Shown: piece after piece, positions 1-8,154 of the stretch
Position numbering within the stretch: the first letter of the stretch is position 1
Layout: every line of letters starts with the position of its first letter
NCBI GenBank assembly: GCA_015055545.1
Contig: SVHY01000003.1
Coordinates: 1 to 64,000, forward strand
Source of the DNA: Clostridiales bacterium
Lineage (GTDB): Bacteria > Bacillota > Clostridia > Christensenellales > Borkfalkiaceae
Direction of reading: 5' to 3'
Length of the DNA stretch: 64,000 nt
The notes under the pieces: generated by a model
Told to the model about the DNA's origin: nothing
Database searches by the model: none
Seen by the model: only the letters and a program-made list of their open reading frames with translations
Position numbers and translations under genes: made by a program

Positions 1-2
1 AT

Positions 3-971
3 ATCACCGTAAAAGCGGTGTTGCCTTCGCCTATGCCCGGAACGAATATGTCCATGGGCATGCACAGCGGGTTTGCCGTGTACGCGGACGGTGTGTTTGA
101 AGGTAATCCTCGCCCCGAATGGACGGATTTAATCAGCGTTACAGGCGATCGGTTTACGGTTGATTGTGAAAACGTCGCAGCCGCGGCACAAACTTTTTAC
201 GCTACGCTCTACCGCGACGGTAGATTTGCGTTTGAGAGTATCGTGTACGCACGGAACGTGCCGAATAAGAATTTCAACGGCGGCGGGCTGGAAAAAGAAA
301 CGAAGTTGCAAAAAGGAAACGTGCGGAATATCGATTTGTATTTTCCGCTGTATAACGGCGTGTACGAATTGTATATCGGCGTGAAAGAGGGGAGCGTTGT
401 GGAACCTGCTTTGCCCTATCCCAACGCAAAACCCGTGGTGTTTTACGGTTCGTCCATTACCCAAGGCGGGAGCGCGTCGCACGCGGGGAACGATTACGTT
501 TCCGTTTTATCGCGGCGGTTGAACTTTGATTTTATCAATCTCGGTTTTTCGGGAAACGCGAAAGGCGAGCCCGTTATGGCGGATTATTTGGCGGGTTTGC
601 AAGCGGAAGTGATGGTGCTCGATTACGATTTCAATTCCCCGACGGCGGAAACGCTCCAACAAACGCATTATCCGTTGTATGAAAAAATTCGCAAGGCGCA
701 ACCGAATACGCCGATTATATTTATGACACGCCCGAACTTTTTATACGATCCAACGGCGTGCGTGCCTAGAAGAGAAGTCATTTATCAAACGTATTTGCGG
801 GCAAAAGAGCAAGGTGATAAACTCGTTGCCTTTATCGACGGCGAAACGCTACTTGGCAAAGACGACTGGTTTATGTGCACGGTGGATAATTGCCACCCCA
901 ACGACTTGGGCTTTTACCGCATGGCGGAAAGGGTTGAACCCGTTTTGAAAGCTTTCTTGGATAAAAAATAA
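3..971 (+). CDS. SGNH/GDSL-family esterase, 5' truncated
   Basis: Predicted SGNH hydrolase, probably removing acyl groups from carbohydrates. The frame stays open to the left edge (reading ITVKAVLPSPMPG), so the true start lies outside the window; the GTG at 18 is not needed. An N-terminal beta-rich part contains RNIDLYFPLY, the GxDLY-type motif that precedes this GDSL subfamily. The catalytic domain follows with block I GSSITQGG (nucleophile Ser), GFSGN (block II), and the C-terminal DNCHPND (Asp-His pair). No signal peptide can be judged. A terminator follows at 986, so this ends its operon. The fold is secure; the substrate is unknown. The glycosidase downstream fits carbohydrate use. Confidence 0.85.
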   Translation: MTVKAVLPSPMPGTNMSMGMHSGFAVYADGVFEGNPRPEWTDLISVTGDRFTVDCENVAAAAQTFYATLYRDGRFAFESIVYARNVPNKNFNGGGLEKETKLQKGNVRNIDLYFPLYNGVYELYIGVKEGSVVEPALPYPNAKPVVFYGSSITQGGSASHAGNDYVSVLSRRLNFDFINLGFSGNAKGEPVMADYLAGLQAEVMVLDYDFNSPTAETLQQTHYPLYEKIRKAQPNTPIIFMTRPNFLYDPTACVPRREVIYQTYLRAKEQGDKLVAFIDGETLLGKDDWFMCTVDNCHPNDLGFYRMAERVEPVLKAFLDKK

Positions 972-985
972 AACGTATACAAATT

Positions 986-1019
986 CCCGTGTTTTTGAAA
1001 AATACGGGAGTTTTCTTTT
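986..1019 (+). terminator. Rho-independent terminator after the esterase gene
   Basis: CCCGT/ACGGG arms extend through a T5/A5 inner stem and are followed by TTTTCTTTT. It separates the esterase from the glycosidase operon. Confidence 0.8.
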
Positions 1020-1111
1020 GAAAGATTTTTATCTATTGACCTTTTACGTATTCTATTGTCTTGGTTAGCTAAAAACAGCAAATAATGCAATACATTTAGC
1101 AGGTTTTTCAC

Positions 1112-1140
1112 TTGACTTTCTGGACAAAGATTGCTATAAT
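1112..1140 (+). promoter_or_regulatory. Sigma-70/SigA promoter for the glycosidase-peptidase operon
   Basis: TTGACT at 1112 and TATAAT at 1135 with a 17-bp spacer, 33 bp before the start codon. AGGAG at about 1160-1164 gives normal RBS spacing. Confidence 0.85.
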
Positions 1141-1173
1141 TGTGATAAGCTATAAAAGCAAGGAGAAATAACT

Positions 1174-2871
1174 ATGAAACTTAACAACATTTGGGGCTAC
1201 GGACAACTGTTCGGGTATTCGGGTTTGGACGGTATTAACCGCTTCAATAACGATTTTGTCGGAACGCTTACGTCGAAGAAAATCTGTATTCGGTTTGAAC
1301 TCGTCGAATGGGTAAAGGTATATTTTCCCGTTAAAGGGCGCGTGAAATTCAACGCGATTACGAGCGATATGATCGATGCGAAAACGCAGGACGGCGACGT
1401 GTTTATTACGTTCGCGGATTGCGATACGCTCGTGGGCTACGCGCCGATGATTCCCGAAATTATTCCGCAAAAGAAGTGGAACTATAAAACCAGCTTGGGT
1501 ACGGACATGTGGTTTAACCATATGGACGCGGTGGTTCGCTATGTGAAAAAGCGCGATGACGGGTTGTATCAATTCGTTATCTGTCACTCTGAAGCGGCGT
1601 ATTCGCTTGCAAGAGCGCGCACGCACGAGCTTATCGATTGCGACGTGGAAGCGTTCAAAAAGGCAAGATACGATTATTTTAAGAAACTGCCCAAGTGCAA
1701 GAATAAGAAATACGAACGCTTGTATTATAAAGCGTTGTCGGTGAATAAAGTAAACGTACATAGCCCCGAAGGGCGTATTCCCTGCCGTTGGACGACTCCC
1801 GATAGAGTACCGCATAAGCGTATGTGGCTTTGGGATAGCGTATTCCACGCGCTCGCGTTTGCAACCTACGATCACGAAATGGCGAAAGACTGTATCCGTG
1901 CGGTGCTTACCCAACAGCGCGAAGACGGGTTTATTGCAGCGATGATGAACCCGTACGTTCGTCAACAGGAAACGCAACCGCAGGTTTTGGCTTGGGGCGT
2001 TTGGGAAGTGTATAAAAAATCGGGCGATAAGGCGTTCTTGGAAGAATGTGTGGAATCGCTGGATAAGTATTTGACGTGGGACAAGCTTAACCGCGACAAG
2101 AACAACAACGGGCTTTTGGAATGGTTCACCGAACCTGATTACGCGGAATGTAAGTCGGGTGAATCTGGGCAGGATAACTCGCCGAGATTTGAATTCGACG
2201 AAGAGATGGATGCGATGGATTTCACCGCGTTCCAAATCCACGACGCGGAATATTTGGCGAAGATTTATCAAGAACTCGGCGATGAAGAAAACGCGGCGCG
2301 TTGGCTTGCCGATTGCGATAAAATGCGCAAGGCTATGAACGAGCTGTTGTGGAACGAAGAAGACGGAACGTATTACGACAGACTTGTAAGCGGTAAGCAT
2401 ACGAAAGTGTTGACTCCGTCCAACTTCTTCCCCATGTTCGCGGGTGTACCTAGCCAAGAACAGGCGGAAAAGATGGTGAAAACGTTGGTGAATCCCGACC
2501 TGCTTTGGACGACGTTACCGCTTGCTACGGTGGCAAAGACCCACCCTATGTACGGAACGGACATGTGGCGCGGCGGCGTTTGGATGAATATTAACTACTT
2601 CGTGGCGCGCGGTTTGAAGAGATACGGTTTTGACGATTTGGCGAAAGAACTCATTCAAAAGACGTTGGACGCGGCGTTTAAGTGGTATAAAAAGACGGGC
2701 GTTATCTACGAATTCTACGCACCCGAAAACGATATCTATCCTTACGAATGTGAAAGAAAGGGTAAACCCGTGTTGCCGCCTGATTGGAGAAAACACGTAC
2801 ACGCGATTTCCGATTTCCATTGGTCGGCTTGTTTCTCGCTTATGTTCATTCAAGACGAATTGTATTTCTAA
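1174..2871 (+). CDS. GH63/MGH-like glycoside hydrolase
   Basis: Intracellular (no signal peptide) glycosidase of the (alpha/alpha)6-barrel GH63/mannosylglycerate-hydrolase-like group, 565 aa, which inverts alpha-glycosidic bonds. Visible family marks are MWLWDSVFHALAF (barrel helix with the WD motif), SGQDNSPRF with D334 as likely general acid, YGTDMWRGGVWMNINYFV, and IYEFYAPEN near residues 511-519 carrying the candidate base. About 180 N-terminal residues form a beta-rich lead domain. It has its own promoter and RBS and is followed 12 bp later by an M20 peptidase, so the two are probably co-transcribed. Substrate cannot be told from sequence; alpha-glucosides, mannosylglycerate or glucosylglycerate are possible. 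Confidence 0.85.
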   Translation: MKLNNIWGYGQLFGYSGLDGINRFNNDFVGTLTSKKICIRFELVEWVKVYFPVKGRVKFNAITSDMIDAKTQDGDVFITFADCDTLVGYAPMIPEIIPQKKWNYKTSLGTDMWFNHMDAVVRYVKKRDDGLYQFVICHSEAAYSLARARTHELIDCDVEAFKKARYDYFKKLPKCKNKKYERLYYKALSVNKVNVHSPEGRIPCRWTTPDRVPHKRMWLWDSVFHALAFATYDHEMAKDCIRAVLTQQREDGFIAAMMNPYVRQQETQPQVLAWGVWEVYKKSGDKAFLEECVESLDKYLTWDKLNRDKNNNGLLEWFTEPDYAECKSGESGQDNSPRFEFDEEMDAMDFTAFQIHDAEYLAKIYQELGDEENAARWLADCDKMRKAMNELLWNEEDGTYYDRLVSGKHTKVLTPSNFFPMFAGVPSQEQAEKMVKTLVNPDLLWTTLPLATVAKTHPMYGTDMWRGGVWMNINYFVARGLKRYGFDDLAKELIQKTLDAAFKWYKKTGVIYEFYAPENDIYPYECERKGKPVLPPDWRKHVHAISDFHWSACFSLMFIQDELYF

Positions 2872-2883
2872 GGAGTACTAAAC

Positions 2884-4035
2884 GTGGAATTAGCAGATTT
2901 TCGTTCTGCCGTGGAGCGGTTGCAAGCGAAATATATTGGCGTTTGGGAAGAAATATGCAATATTGAAAGTCCGACGATGAACAAAGCCGCCGTGGATAAA
3001 GTAGGCGAATATTGTATCCGTCTTGCAAAAGAACGGGGGTGGGCTGTGGAAACGTTTGAACATTCCGTATCGGGCAACGCGGTGTGCATCACGATGAATC
3101 CCGACGCAACTTTACCGCCCGTTTGCTTTTCGGGGCATATGGATACGGTACACCCGATTGGTTTGTTCGGATATCCGCCCGTAAAAAAGGACGCGGAAAA
3201 GATTTATGGACCGGGTGTGACCGATTGTAAAGGTGGTATCGTGGCAGGCTTGCTTGCAATGGAAGCGTTGCAAGCGTGCGGGTTTACGAAGCGGCCTGTA
3301 AAAATGCTCTTGCAAGCAGATGAGGAAATTAGCAGCGCGCCAAGCAACAAGCAAACCATTCGGTATATTTGCGAAAAGGCAAAAGGCGCGATTGCGTTCT
3401 TCAATTTGGAAAGTAATATGACGGGCAAAGTGTGTTTGCAACGAAAGGGGATATTGAATTTCCTGTTTACCGTTACGGGACAAGAAGCACATTCGTCTAT
3501 GTGCGCGGTACGCGGTGCAAACGCGATTGCGGACGCGGCGCATAAGATTTTGGAGCTGGAAAAATTCAAAGACCACGACGGTTTAACTTGCAGTTGCGGC
3601 GTGATAAACGGCGGTAGCGTGCCCAACACCGTAGCGGGAGCTTGTCAATTTAAGGTGAACGTGCGCTTTGCGAACGACGAACAACGGGAATATATTACCC
3701 GTTACGTGGAAACGTTGGCGAAGACGGAACACGTCAAGGGCTGTAGCTGTAAATTAGAAAAAATCAGCGAGCGGATAGCAATGGAATTGTTGCCGCGAAA
3801 CGTTGCGCTGTTCGATCGCCTGAACGAGATTTTTGCGGTAAACGGTGTACAGACCTTGGAGAACCAAAAAACCAACGGCGGTTCGGACGCGGCGTATATT
3901 ACCGCGGCGGGGATTCCGTGCATAGACAGCTTGGGTGTATTGGGTGGTGGAACGCATTCGCCACAGGAATTTGCCTATCTTTCGTCTTTAACCGAACGGG
4001 CAATCCAGCTTGCCGTGGCTACGTATTATTTATAA
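2884..4035 (+). CDS. M20-family metallopeptidase (carboxypeptidase G2-like)
   Basis: Cytosolic di-zinc amidohydrolase or peptidase, 383 aa, resembling carboxypeptidase G2, ArgE and DapE. Metal and catalytic marks: GHMDTV (H85, D87), GVTDCKGG (bridging D114), ADEE (E147 general base, E148 ligand), and a late GGGTHSPQEF histidine. Between them lies the dimerisation (lid) domain with GQEAHSS. The start is GTG at 2884; AGGAG at 2871-2875 overlaps the stop codon of the glycosidase, so translation is probably coupled. A strong bidirectional terminator follows. The actual acyl-amino-acid or peptide substrate is not visible. Confidence 0.88.
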   Translation: MELADFRSAVERLQAKYIGVWEEICNIESPTMNKAAVDKVGEYCIRLAKERGWAVETFEHSVSGNAVCITMNPDATLPPVCFSGHMDTVHPIGLFGYPPVKKDAEKIYGPGVTDCKGGIVAGLLAMEALQACGFTKRPVKMLLQADEEISSAPSNKQTIRYICEKAKGAIAFFNLESNMTGKVCLQRKGILNFLFTVTGQEAHSSMCAVRGANAIADAAHKILELEKFKDHDGLTCSCGVINGGSVPNTVAGACQFKVNVRFANDEQREYITRYVETLAKTEHVKGCSCKLEKISERIAMELLPRNVALFDRLNEIFAVNGVQTLENQKTNGGSDAAYITAAGIPCIDSLGVLGGGTHSPQEFAYLSSLTERAIQLAVATYYL

Positions 4036-4044
4036 TTCGGTATT

Positions 4045-4090
4045 AAAAAACAGGCTGTTGAGTGAGAACTCGACAGCCTGTTTTGTTTTG
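4045..4090. terminator. Bidirectional terminator between convergent genes
   Basis: A 13-bp stem (4051-4063 with 4068-4080, one G-T pair, loop GAGA) is flanked by an A-run on the left and TTTTGTTTT on the right. It serves the peptidase gene (+) and the MFS gene (-). Confidence 0.88.
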
Positions 4091-4096
4091 CGATGA

Positions 4097-5326
4097 TTAC
4101 GCGTGTTCTTGGTTTTTGCTATGCTTTGTGCGTACGAGAAGCAAGTCGATAACGATTGCTACGGCGTACAACGCCAAGGTGAAAATCAAAATGTTTTGAT
4201 AGCTACCCGTTTTGCTTACGATAAGGTCAGCGATTTGGTTGCCCGTTAAGCCAGCAAACGCCCAAGCGGAAAGCGCGATACCGTGAATGGACGAAATCTT
4301 GCCCATGCCGTACACGTCCGAAAGGAGCGTGGGCAGGTTGCTAAATCCGCCGCCGTAGCCAAGGTTGACTACAATCAAGAGGGCGATACAGATAAACGCG
4401 ATTTCCTTAGAGATTGCACCCGTGGTAAGCGCGAGAGTGGTGAACAACAGTTCGCTTATTAAAATAATCTTATAGATGGTGTTTCTATCTTTCAGATGGT
4501 CGCCGATCGTCGAATAACCGAGTCTGCCTGCGGCGTTGAAGAAGCCCGTAAGCGTGCACAAGAGCGCCGCGCTGCCGCCAAGACCGACTGCCATATAGAT
4601 ATCCTTTTCGTGCGAAATGAGCGCAAGACCGCAAGTGATATTGATATAGAACACCAGCCAAATGCCGACGAATTTCGGATCAAGGAAAATCTTGAAACGC
4701 TTGAAGAAGGTTTTGACGTCCGTTTTTTCGTGGCTTTCCACCCAACCGTCGGGCTTTTTCAAAAGCAAATGTCCGACGAACATCATAACGAACCAAATAC
4801 ACGCCAAAACGTACAACGCTTTTTCCGTGCCAAGACCGTTAATCAAGCCTTCAATGATGGGCGAGAAAATCATCTTCGCCGCGCCGAAGCCCGCAACCGC
4901 AAGACCCGTGGCAAGACCTTTATTGTCCTTGAACCAGAGCATAAGCGTTTTGACGGGGGAAAGATAACCAAGCCCCAAGCCGATACCCATAATCACGCCG
5001 TAGCAAATAAGAATGAGAGGCATACTGTGCAAATGCACGGCAAGCCCCGTGCCCGCTACGCCGACGGCAAAGCAAATCGTTGCAATCAAGCTTGCCGTAT
5101 GTATATTCTTTTCTACGAAGTTGCCAAGGAACGCCGCGCTCATGCCAAGGAAGAAGATGGCAAGCGAGAACGCCCAACCAAGCGCCGACGCGCTGATACC
5201 GTTTGCGGTAAACGTTAAGGCAATAGGCGCGCTGAATAACGACCAACAATACACCGTGCCGATGCCGCAATGCAAAAGCAGAGCAGGAATCGCTGCGCGC
5301 GTCCATTTATTACTCCATTTTTTCAT
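4097..5326 (-). CDS. MFS transporter, oxalate/formate antiporter (OFA) type
   Basis: Twelve-TM major facilitator of the OFA family, 409 aa, in the cytoplasmic membrane; relatives exchange oxalate/formate or carry small carboxylates. The N-terminal half shows the OFA pattern (GIGTVYCWSLF, IGLGLGYLSPVKTLMLWF, then ATGLAVAGFGAAK). A charged central loop (LLKKPDGW to KTFFKRFKIF) separates the halves, and the tail is short and basic. The start has AAGGTAGG upstream as RBS. It is a single-gene unit with its own promoter, divergent from the ROK kinase. The substrate is not determined by these motifs. Confidence 0.85.
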   Translation of the reverse strand: MKKWSNKWTRAAIPALLLHCGIGTVYCWSLFSAPIALTFTANGISASALGWAFSLAIFFLGMSAAFLGNFVEKNIHTASLIATICFAVGVAGTGLAVHLHSMPLILICYGVIMGIGLGLGYLSPVKTLMLWFKDNKGLATGLAVAGFGAAKMIFSPIIEGLINGLGTEKALYVLACIWFVMMFVGHLLLKKPDGWVESHEKTDVKTFFKRFKIFLDPKFVGIWLVFYINITCGLALISHEKDIYMAVGLGGSAALLCTLTGFFNAAGRLGYSTIGDHLKDRNTIYKIILISELLFTTLALTTGAISKEIAFICIALLIVVNLGYGGGFSNLPTLLSDVYGMGKISSIHGIALSAWAFAGLTGNQIADLIVSKTGSYQNILIFTLALYAVAIVIDLLLVRTKHSKNQEHA

Positions 5327-5361
5327 AAGTTATACCTACCTTTCAAAAATCACTATTGCCT

Positions 5362-5390
5362 ATTATAGACCTTTTTGTTAAATAAGTCAA
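5362..5390 (-). promoter_or_regulatory. Promoter of the OFA permease gene
   Basis: On the minus strand, TTGACT (5390-5385) and TATAAT (5367-5362) with a 17-bp spacer, 36 bp ahead of the ATG. Confidence 0.8.
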
Positions 5391-5472
5391 ATATAAAACG
5401 ACAATAATTGACTTTATTTTTATATTTTTTATAAGGAAGTGCGTGGGGCTGAGATTTTAACGATAAAAAAAT

Positions 5473-5499
5473 AAAAAGCGAGTTTGCGGTTCGCTTTTT
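5473..5499. other. Perfect stem-loop between divergent promoters
   Basis: AAAAAGCGA and TCGCTTTTT form a 9-bp stem around a 9-nt loop. It looks like a bidirectional terminator but sits between two divergent promoters, so it may insulate them or be a remnant. No gene ends here. Confidence 0.5.
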
Positions 5500-5556
5500 C
5501 GGGTGATAAAATGGATAGAAAAACAAATAAATAGATAAAAAAAGCAAATTTTGCAA

Positions 5557-5585
5557 TTGACAAATGGATAATATACGTGTATAAT
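5557..5585 (+). promoter_or_regulatory. Promoter of the ROK kinase-SIS isomerase operon
   Basis: TTGACA at 5557 and TATAAT at 5580 with a 17-bp spacer, 25 bp before the ATG. Confidence 0.88.
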
Positions 5586-5610
5586 AGTATAAAAAACGGG
5601 AAGTAAGAGA

Positions 5611-6546
5611 ATGTATTATATCGGTTTTGATATCGGTGGTACAAAATGCGCGGTGTCGCTTGGGGAAGTCGTAGACGGAACGATTACCGTTTTGGGCAGA
5701 GAAGAAACGCCCACGACGTTGCCCGAAGAAACGTTTGACAGGCTTGCGCCCACGTTGGCACGCTTTCAAGCGGATAAGGAAATAGCGGGCGCAGGGATTA
5801 GTTGCGGCGGTCCGCTCGATACGGAAAACGGCGTGATTTTAACGCCGCCGAATTTGCCGAAATGGCACGGCTTTGCGATTGTTTCGTATATCAAAAAACG
5901 TTTTGGCTTAAACGCGGTTTTGGAAAACGACGCCAACGCTTGCGCGGTTGCCGAATGGCGGTTCGGTGCGGGCAAGGGCGCGAAAAATATGGTGTTTTGT
6001 ACGTTCGGTACGGGGCTTGGTGCAGGACTGATTTTGAACGGAAAACTATACGGCGGCACAAACGGGAATGCGGGTGAAATCGGGCATATCCGTTTGGCAA
6101 GTCGTGGACCTGTCGGGTATGGTAAAGCTGGTTCGTTTGAAGGGTTTTGCAGTGGCGGTGGAATTGCGCGGCTCGCCGTGGATATGGCGAAAAGGCAAAA
6201 ACAAATCCCCGATTGTATCGTGAAGATGGGCGGCTTGAATAGCGTAACCACCAAAAAATTGAGCGAATACGCGTTTGCAGGCGATTCGTTTGCCAAAAAA
6301 GTATTTGCAAAAAGCGGGCGTATGTTAGGGAAGGGACTTAGTATCGTAATTGATATGCTCAATCCCGAAAAAATCGTTTTAGGCGGTGTGTTTATGCGCT
6401 CGGGAGCGTTGCTCATTCCTGCTATGGAGCGGGAAATTAAGAAAAACGCATTGGAAAATTCCGCGGTTGCTTGCGAAATCGTAGCGGCGAAATTGAGCGA
6501 AAACGTAGGCGATATTGCGGCTTTGGCGGTTGCAGGAGGTGTATAA
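5611..6546 (+). CDS. ROK-family sugar kinase lacking the usual zinc cysteines
   Basis: Cytosolic ATP-dependent sugar kinase of the ROK family, 311 aa. The phosphate-binding GFDIGGTKCAVSLG opens the protein, LENDANACAVAEWRFG carries the catalytic Asp, and GTFGTGLGAGLI is the second phosphate loop. EIGHIRL keeps the conserved His, but the following segment reads GPVGYGKAGSFEGFCSGGGI instead of the CxCGxxGCxE zinc motif, so the structural zinc site appears lost or altered. Its stop abuts the ATG of the SIS gene; AGGAGG at 6534-6539 serves that gene. Sugar specificity is not assignable; glucose, allose, N-acetylmannosamine and fructose kinases all occur in ROK. Confidence 0.85.
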   Translation: MYYIGFDIGGTKCAVSLGEVVDGTITVLGREETPTTLPEETFDRLAPTLARFQADKEIAGAGISCGGPLDTENGVILTPPNLPKWHGFAIVSYIKKRFGLNAVLENDANACAVAEWRFGAGKGAKNMVFCTFGTGLGAGLILNGKLYGGTNGNAGEIGHIRLASRGPVGYGKAGSFEGFCSGGGIARLAVDMAKRQKQIPDCIVKMGGLNSVTTKKLSEYAFAGDSFAKKVFAKSGRMLGKGLSIVIDMLNPEKIVLGGVFMRSGALLIPAMEREIKKNALENSAVACEIVAAKLSENVGDIAALAVAGGV

Positions 6547-7182
6547 ATGAAAGAAACGACGAAGAATATTTTAAACGAATTGATTGAAAAATACCCCGTA
6601 CTTGCGGATTGCGAACGGGATATCGAGGCGGCGTTTATAAGCCTTTTGCATACCTATCAAAGGGGCAATAAATTGCTCCTTTGCGGCAACGGCGGTAGCG
6701 CGGCGGATTGTGAACATATCGTAGGCGAGCTTATGAAGAGCTTTAAAAAGAAACGCCCCATTTCTACGGAAGAAAAAGCCGTCCTTTCCAAGACGGAAGA
6801 AGGACGGGCGATAGCGGACGTTTTAGAAGGTGGACTGAAAGCAATCTCGCTCACGTCGCATTTATCCCTTTCTACGGCGTTTGCAAACGACAAACAACCG
6901 CTTGCGGTGTTCGCGCAACAGTTGTACGTCTTGGGTGACAAGGGTGATACGCTGCTTTGTATTTCTACCTCGGGTAATTCCAAAAACTGCGTATACGCGG
7001 CGACGGTGGCAAGGCTCAAGGGTATGTTCGTGATAGCCTTGACGGGCGAAAAAGAAAGCGCGTTGTCCGCTTGTTCGGACGTGTGCGTGCGCGTACCCGA
7101 AACGGAAACGTATAAAGTGCAAGAACTGCATTTGCCCGTATACCACGCACTGTGCGCTATGTTGGAAGAAGAATGGTTTTAA
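6547..7182 (+). CDS. SIS-domain protein, GmhA-like sugar-phosphate isomerase
   Basis: SIS-domain protein of 211 aa, closest in layout to phosphoheptose isomerase GmhA. LLLCGNGGSAADCEHIVGEL is the phosphate-binding start of the fold, ISTSGNSKN the second serine-rich loop, and EDRIAHVQELHLPxYH-type sequence (here VQELHLPVYHAL) the C-terminal active-site helix. An extra segment around residues 55-85 (KKKRPISTEEKAVL to GRAIADVLEGG) is not in E. coli GmhA. It is translated from the same message as the ROK kinase with zero spacing. Together they suggest a kinase plus isomerase step on one sugar. The reaction is inferred from family and context only. Confidence 0.8.
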   Translation: MKETTKNILNELIEKYPVLADCERDIEAAFISLLHTYQRGNKLLLCGNGGSAADCEHIVGELMKSFKKKRPISTEEKAVLSKTEEGRAIADVLEGGLKAISLTSHLSLSTAFANDKQPLAVFAQQLYVLGDKGDTLLCISTSGNSKNCVYAATVARLKGMFVIALTGEKESALSACSDVCVRVPETETYKVQELHLPVYHALCAMLEEEWF

Positions 7183-7203
7183 TTAAAAATCTTATTATTA
7201 AAG

Positions 7204-7237
7204 CAACCGTTTGACAATGCTTGTCAAACGGTTGTTT
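7204..7237. terminator. Strong bidirectional terminator
   Basis: A perfect 14-bp stem (7204-7217 with 7221-7234) with a TGC loop, T-rich on the right and A-rich on the left. It separates the SIS gene from the convergent XRE gene. Confidence 0.88.
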
Positions 7238-7239
7238 GG

Positions 7240-7482
7240 TTATTCGATTTCTAAATATTTGGAACGGAATACGTCGTGGTCTAAAAATTCGTATATGTCC
7301 ATATCAAACCCATGCGCTAAACGGTATATCGTCGTTAGCGTGACCGTTTTGTTTAGCCCGTTCAAAATCTTATCCATAGCGCCGTGAGCAATATACGACT
7401 TTTTCTCAAGCCGATATTGTGTCATGTTCTTTTCTTTGAGCAATTGCATAATGCGCGTTGCTACTGCGTCGTTGACAGTCAA
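7240..7482 (-). CDS. Small XRE-family transcriptional regulator
   Basis: Cro/C1-type helix-turn-helix protein of 80 aa. The HTH covers MTQYRLEKKSYIAHGAMDKILNG, followed by TIYRLAHGFDMDIYEFL, the usual fourth and fifth helices. I place the start at TTG 7482 rather than the upstream ATG at 7521. An AAAGGGG ribosome site (7491-7497) sits 8 bp before the TTG, and a TATAAT on the minus strand (7506-7501) lies inside the longer reading, which is hard to reconcile with translation from 7521. It stands alone; no target is evident. Confidence 0.8.
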   Translation of the reverse strand: MTVNDAVATRIMQLLKEKNMTQYRLEKKSYIAHGAMDKILNGLNKTVTLTTIYRLAHGFDMDIYEFLDHDVFRSKYLEIE

Positions 7483-7562
7483 TATAGTAACCCCTTTTTT
7501 ATTATAACAATATTTTAGCAAAATGCGTCTCTAAAAATACGCCTCTGTGGGGGTGTTTTTAA

Positions 7563-7591
7563 TTGCAAAACTTGGAAGGATATGATATAAT
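7563..7591 (+). promoter_or_regulatory. Promoter of the SLOG-like gene
   Basis: TTGCAA at 7563 and TATAAT at 7586 (extended TATGATATAAT) with a 17-bp spacer, 22 bp before the ATG. Confidence 0.75.
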
Positions 7592-7612
7592 AATAAAAAA
7601 AGGAGTAAGGGA

Positions 7613-8053
7613 ATGACGATTGCATTTTTTGGAGAAAAGGAGTTTGTAGGCACGAAAGAACACGCCGACAAGCTGACGGAAATATTGAAGAGATATCAAA
7701 CGGGCGAGGTATCGTGTTTGTTTTGCGGACAGGGGGCGTTTGAGGAATTTGCAATGCAACAGTGCAAAGAATGTCAAAAGCAAAATCCCAAAATTGCTAT
7801 AAAATATATCGTGCCGCGTTTTCTAGTGAAATTTATTGATGGGTACGATTATTGGAAACAGGCTTGCGATTGGTGCCTTTATTCGCCGTATGAAGAAATG
7901 GATTTGAAAAAGGCAATTCAAAAGGAAATGGAGTGGATGATATTCAGAGCGGCGTTGGTGGTTGCTTGCGTGGACGGAAAAAACGAAGATACAAAACGGC
8001 TTTGGGAATATGCAAACGAACAAAAGCCTTGTATTAATTTGTACGATTTATAA
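7613..8053 (+). CDS. SLOG-domain (YpsA/DUF1273-like) small protein
   Basis: Protein of 146 aa that reads like the single-domain SLOG family (FFGEKEF at the N-terminus, then FCGQGAFEEFAMQQCKE, then IKYIVPRF and a late ALVVACVDG). SLOG domains bind nucleotides or nucleotide-derived signals; the role of free-standing clostridial members is unknown. AGGAG stands 6 bp before the start. Single-gene unit with its own promoter and terminator. There are many cysteines (FCGQG, QCKEC, ACDWC) but no clear metal-binding pattern. Confidence 0.65.
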   Translation: MTIAFFGEKEFVGTKEHADKLTEILKRYQTGEVSCLFCGQGAFEEFAMQQCKECQKQNPKIAIKYIVPRFLVKFIDGYDYWKQACDWCLYSPYEEMDLKKAIQKEMEWMIFRAALVVACVDGKNEDTKRLWEYANEQKPCINLYDL

Positions 8054-8055
8054 AC

Positions 8056-8085
8056 AAAAAAAGTCGCTTTTTAGCGGCTTTTTTG
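8056..8085 (+). terminator. Rho-independent terminator after the SLOG-like gene
   Basis: A-run, GTCGCT/AGCGGC stem with one G-T pair, then T6. Confidence 0.8.
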
Positions 8086-8096
8086 CTTGCGAACGC

Positions 8097-8125
8097 TTGC
8101 TTTAAAAAAAGGAAAGTGATATAAT
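8097..8125 (+). promoter_or_regulatory. Promoter of the MFS gene at 8155
   Basis: TTGCTT at 8097 and TATAAT at 8120, spacer 17 bp. Confidence 0.75.
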
Positions 8126-8154
8126 ACACGCGAAGAGTTTGGAGGAACTGTTTT

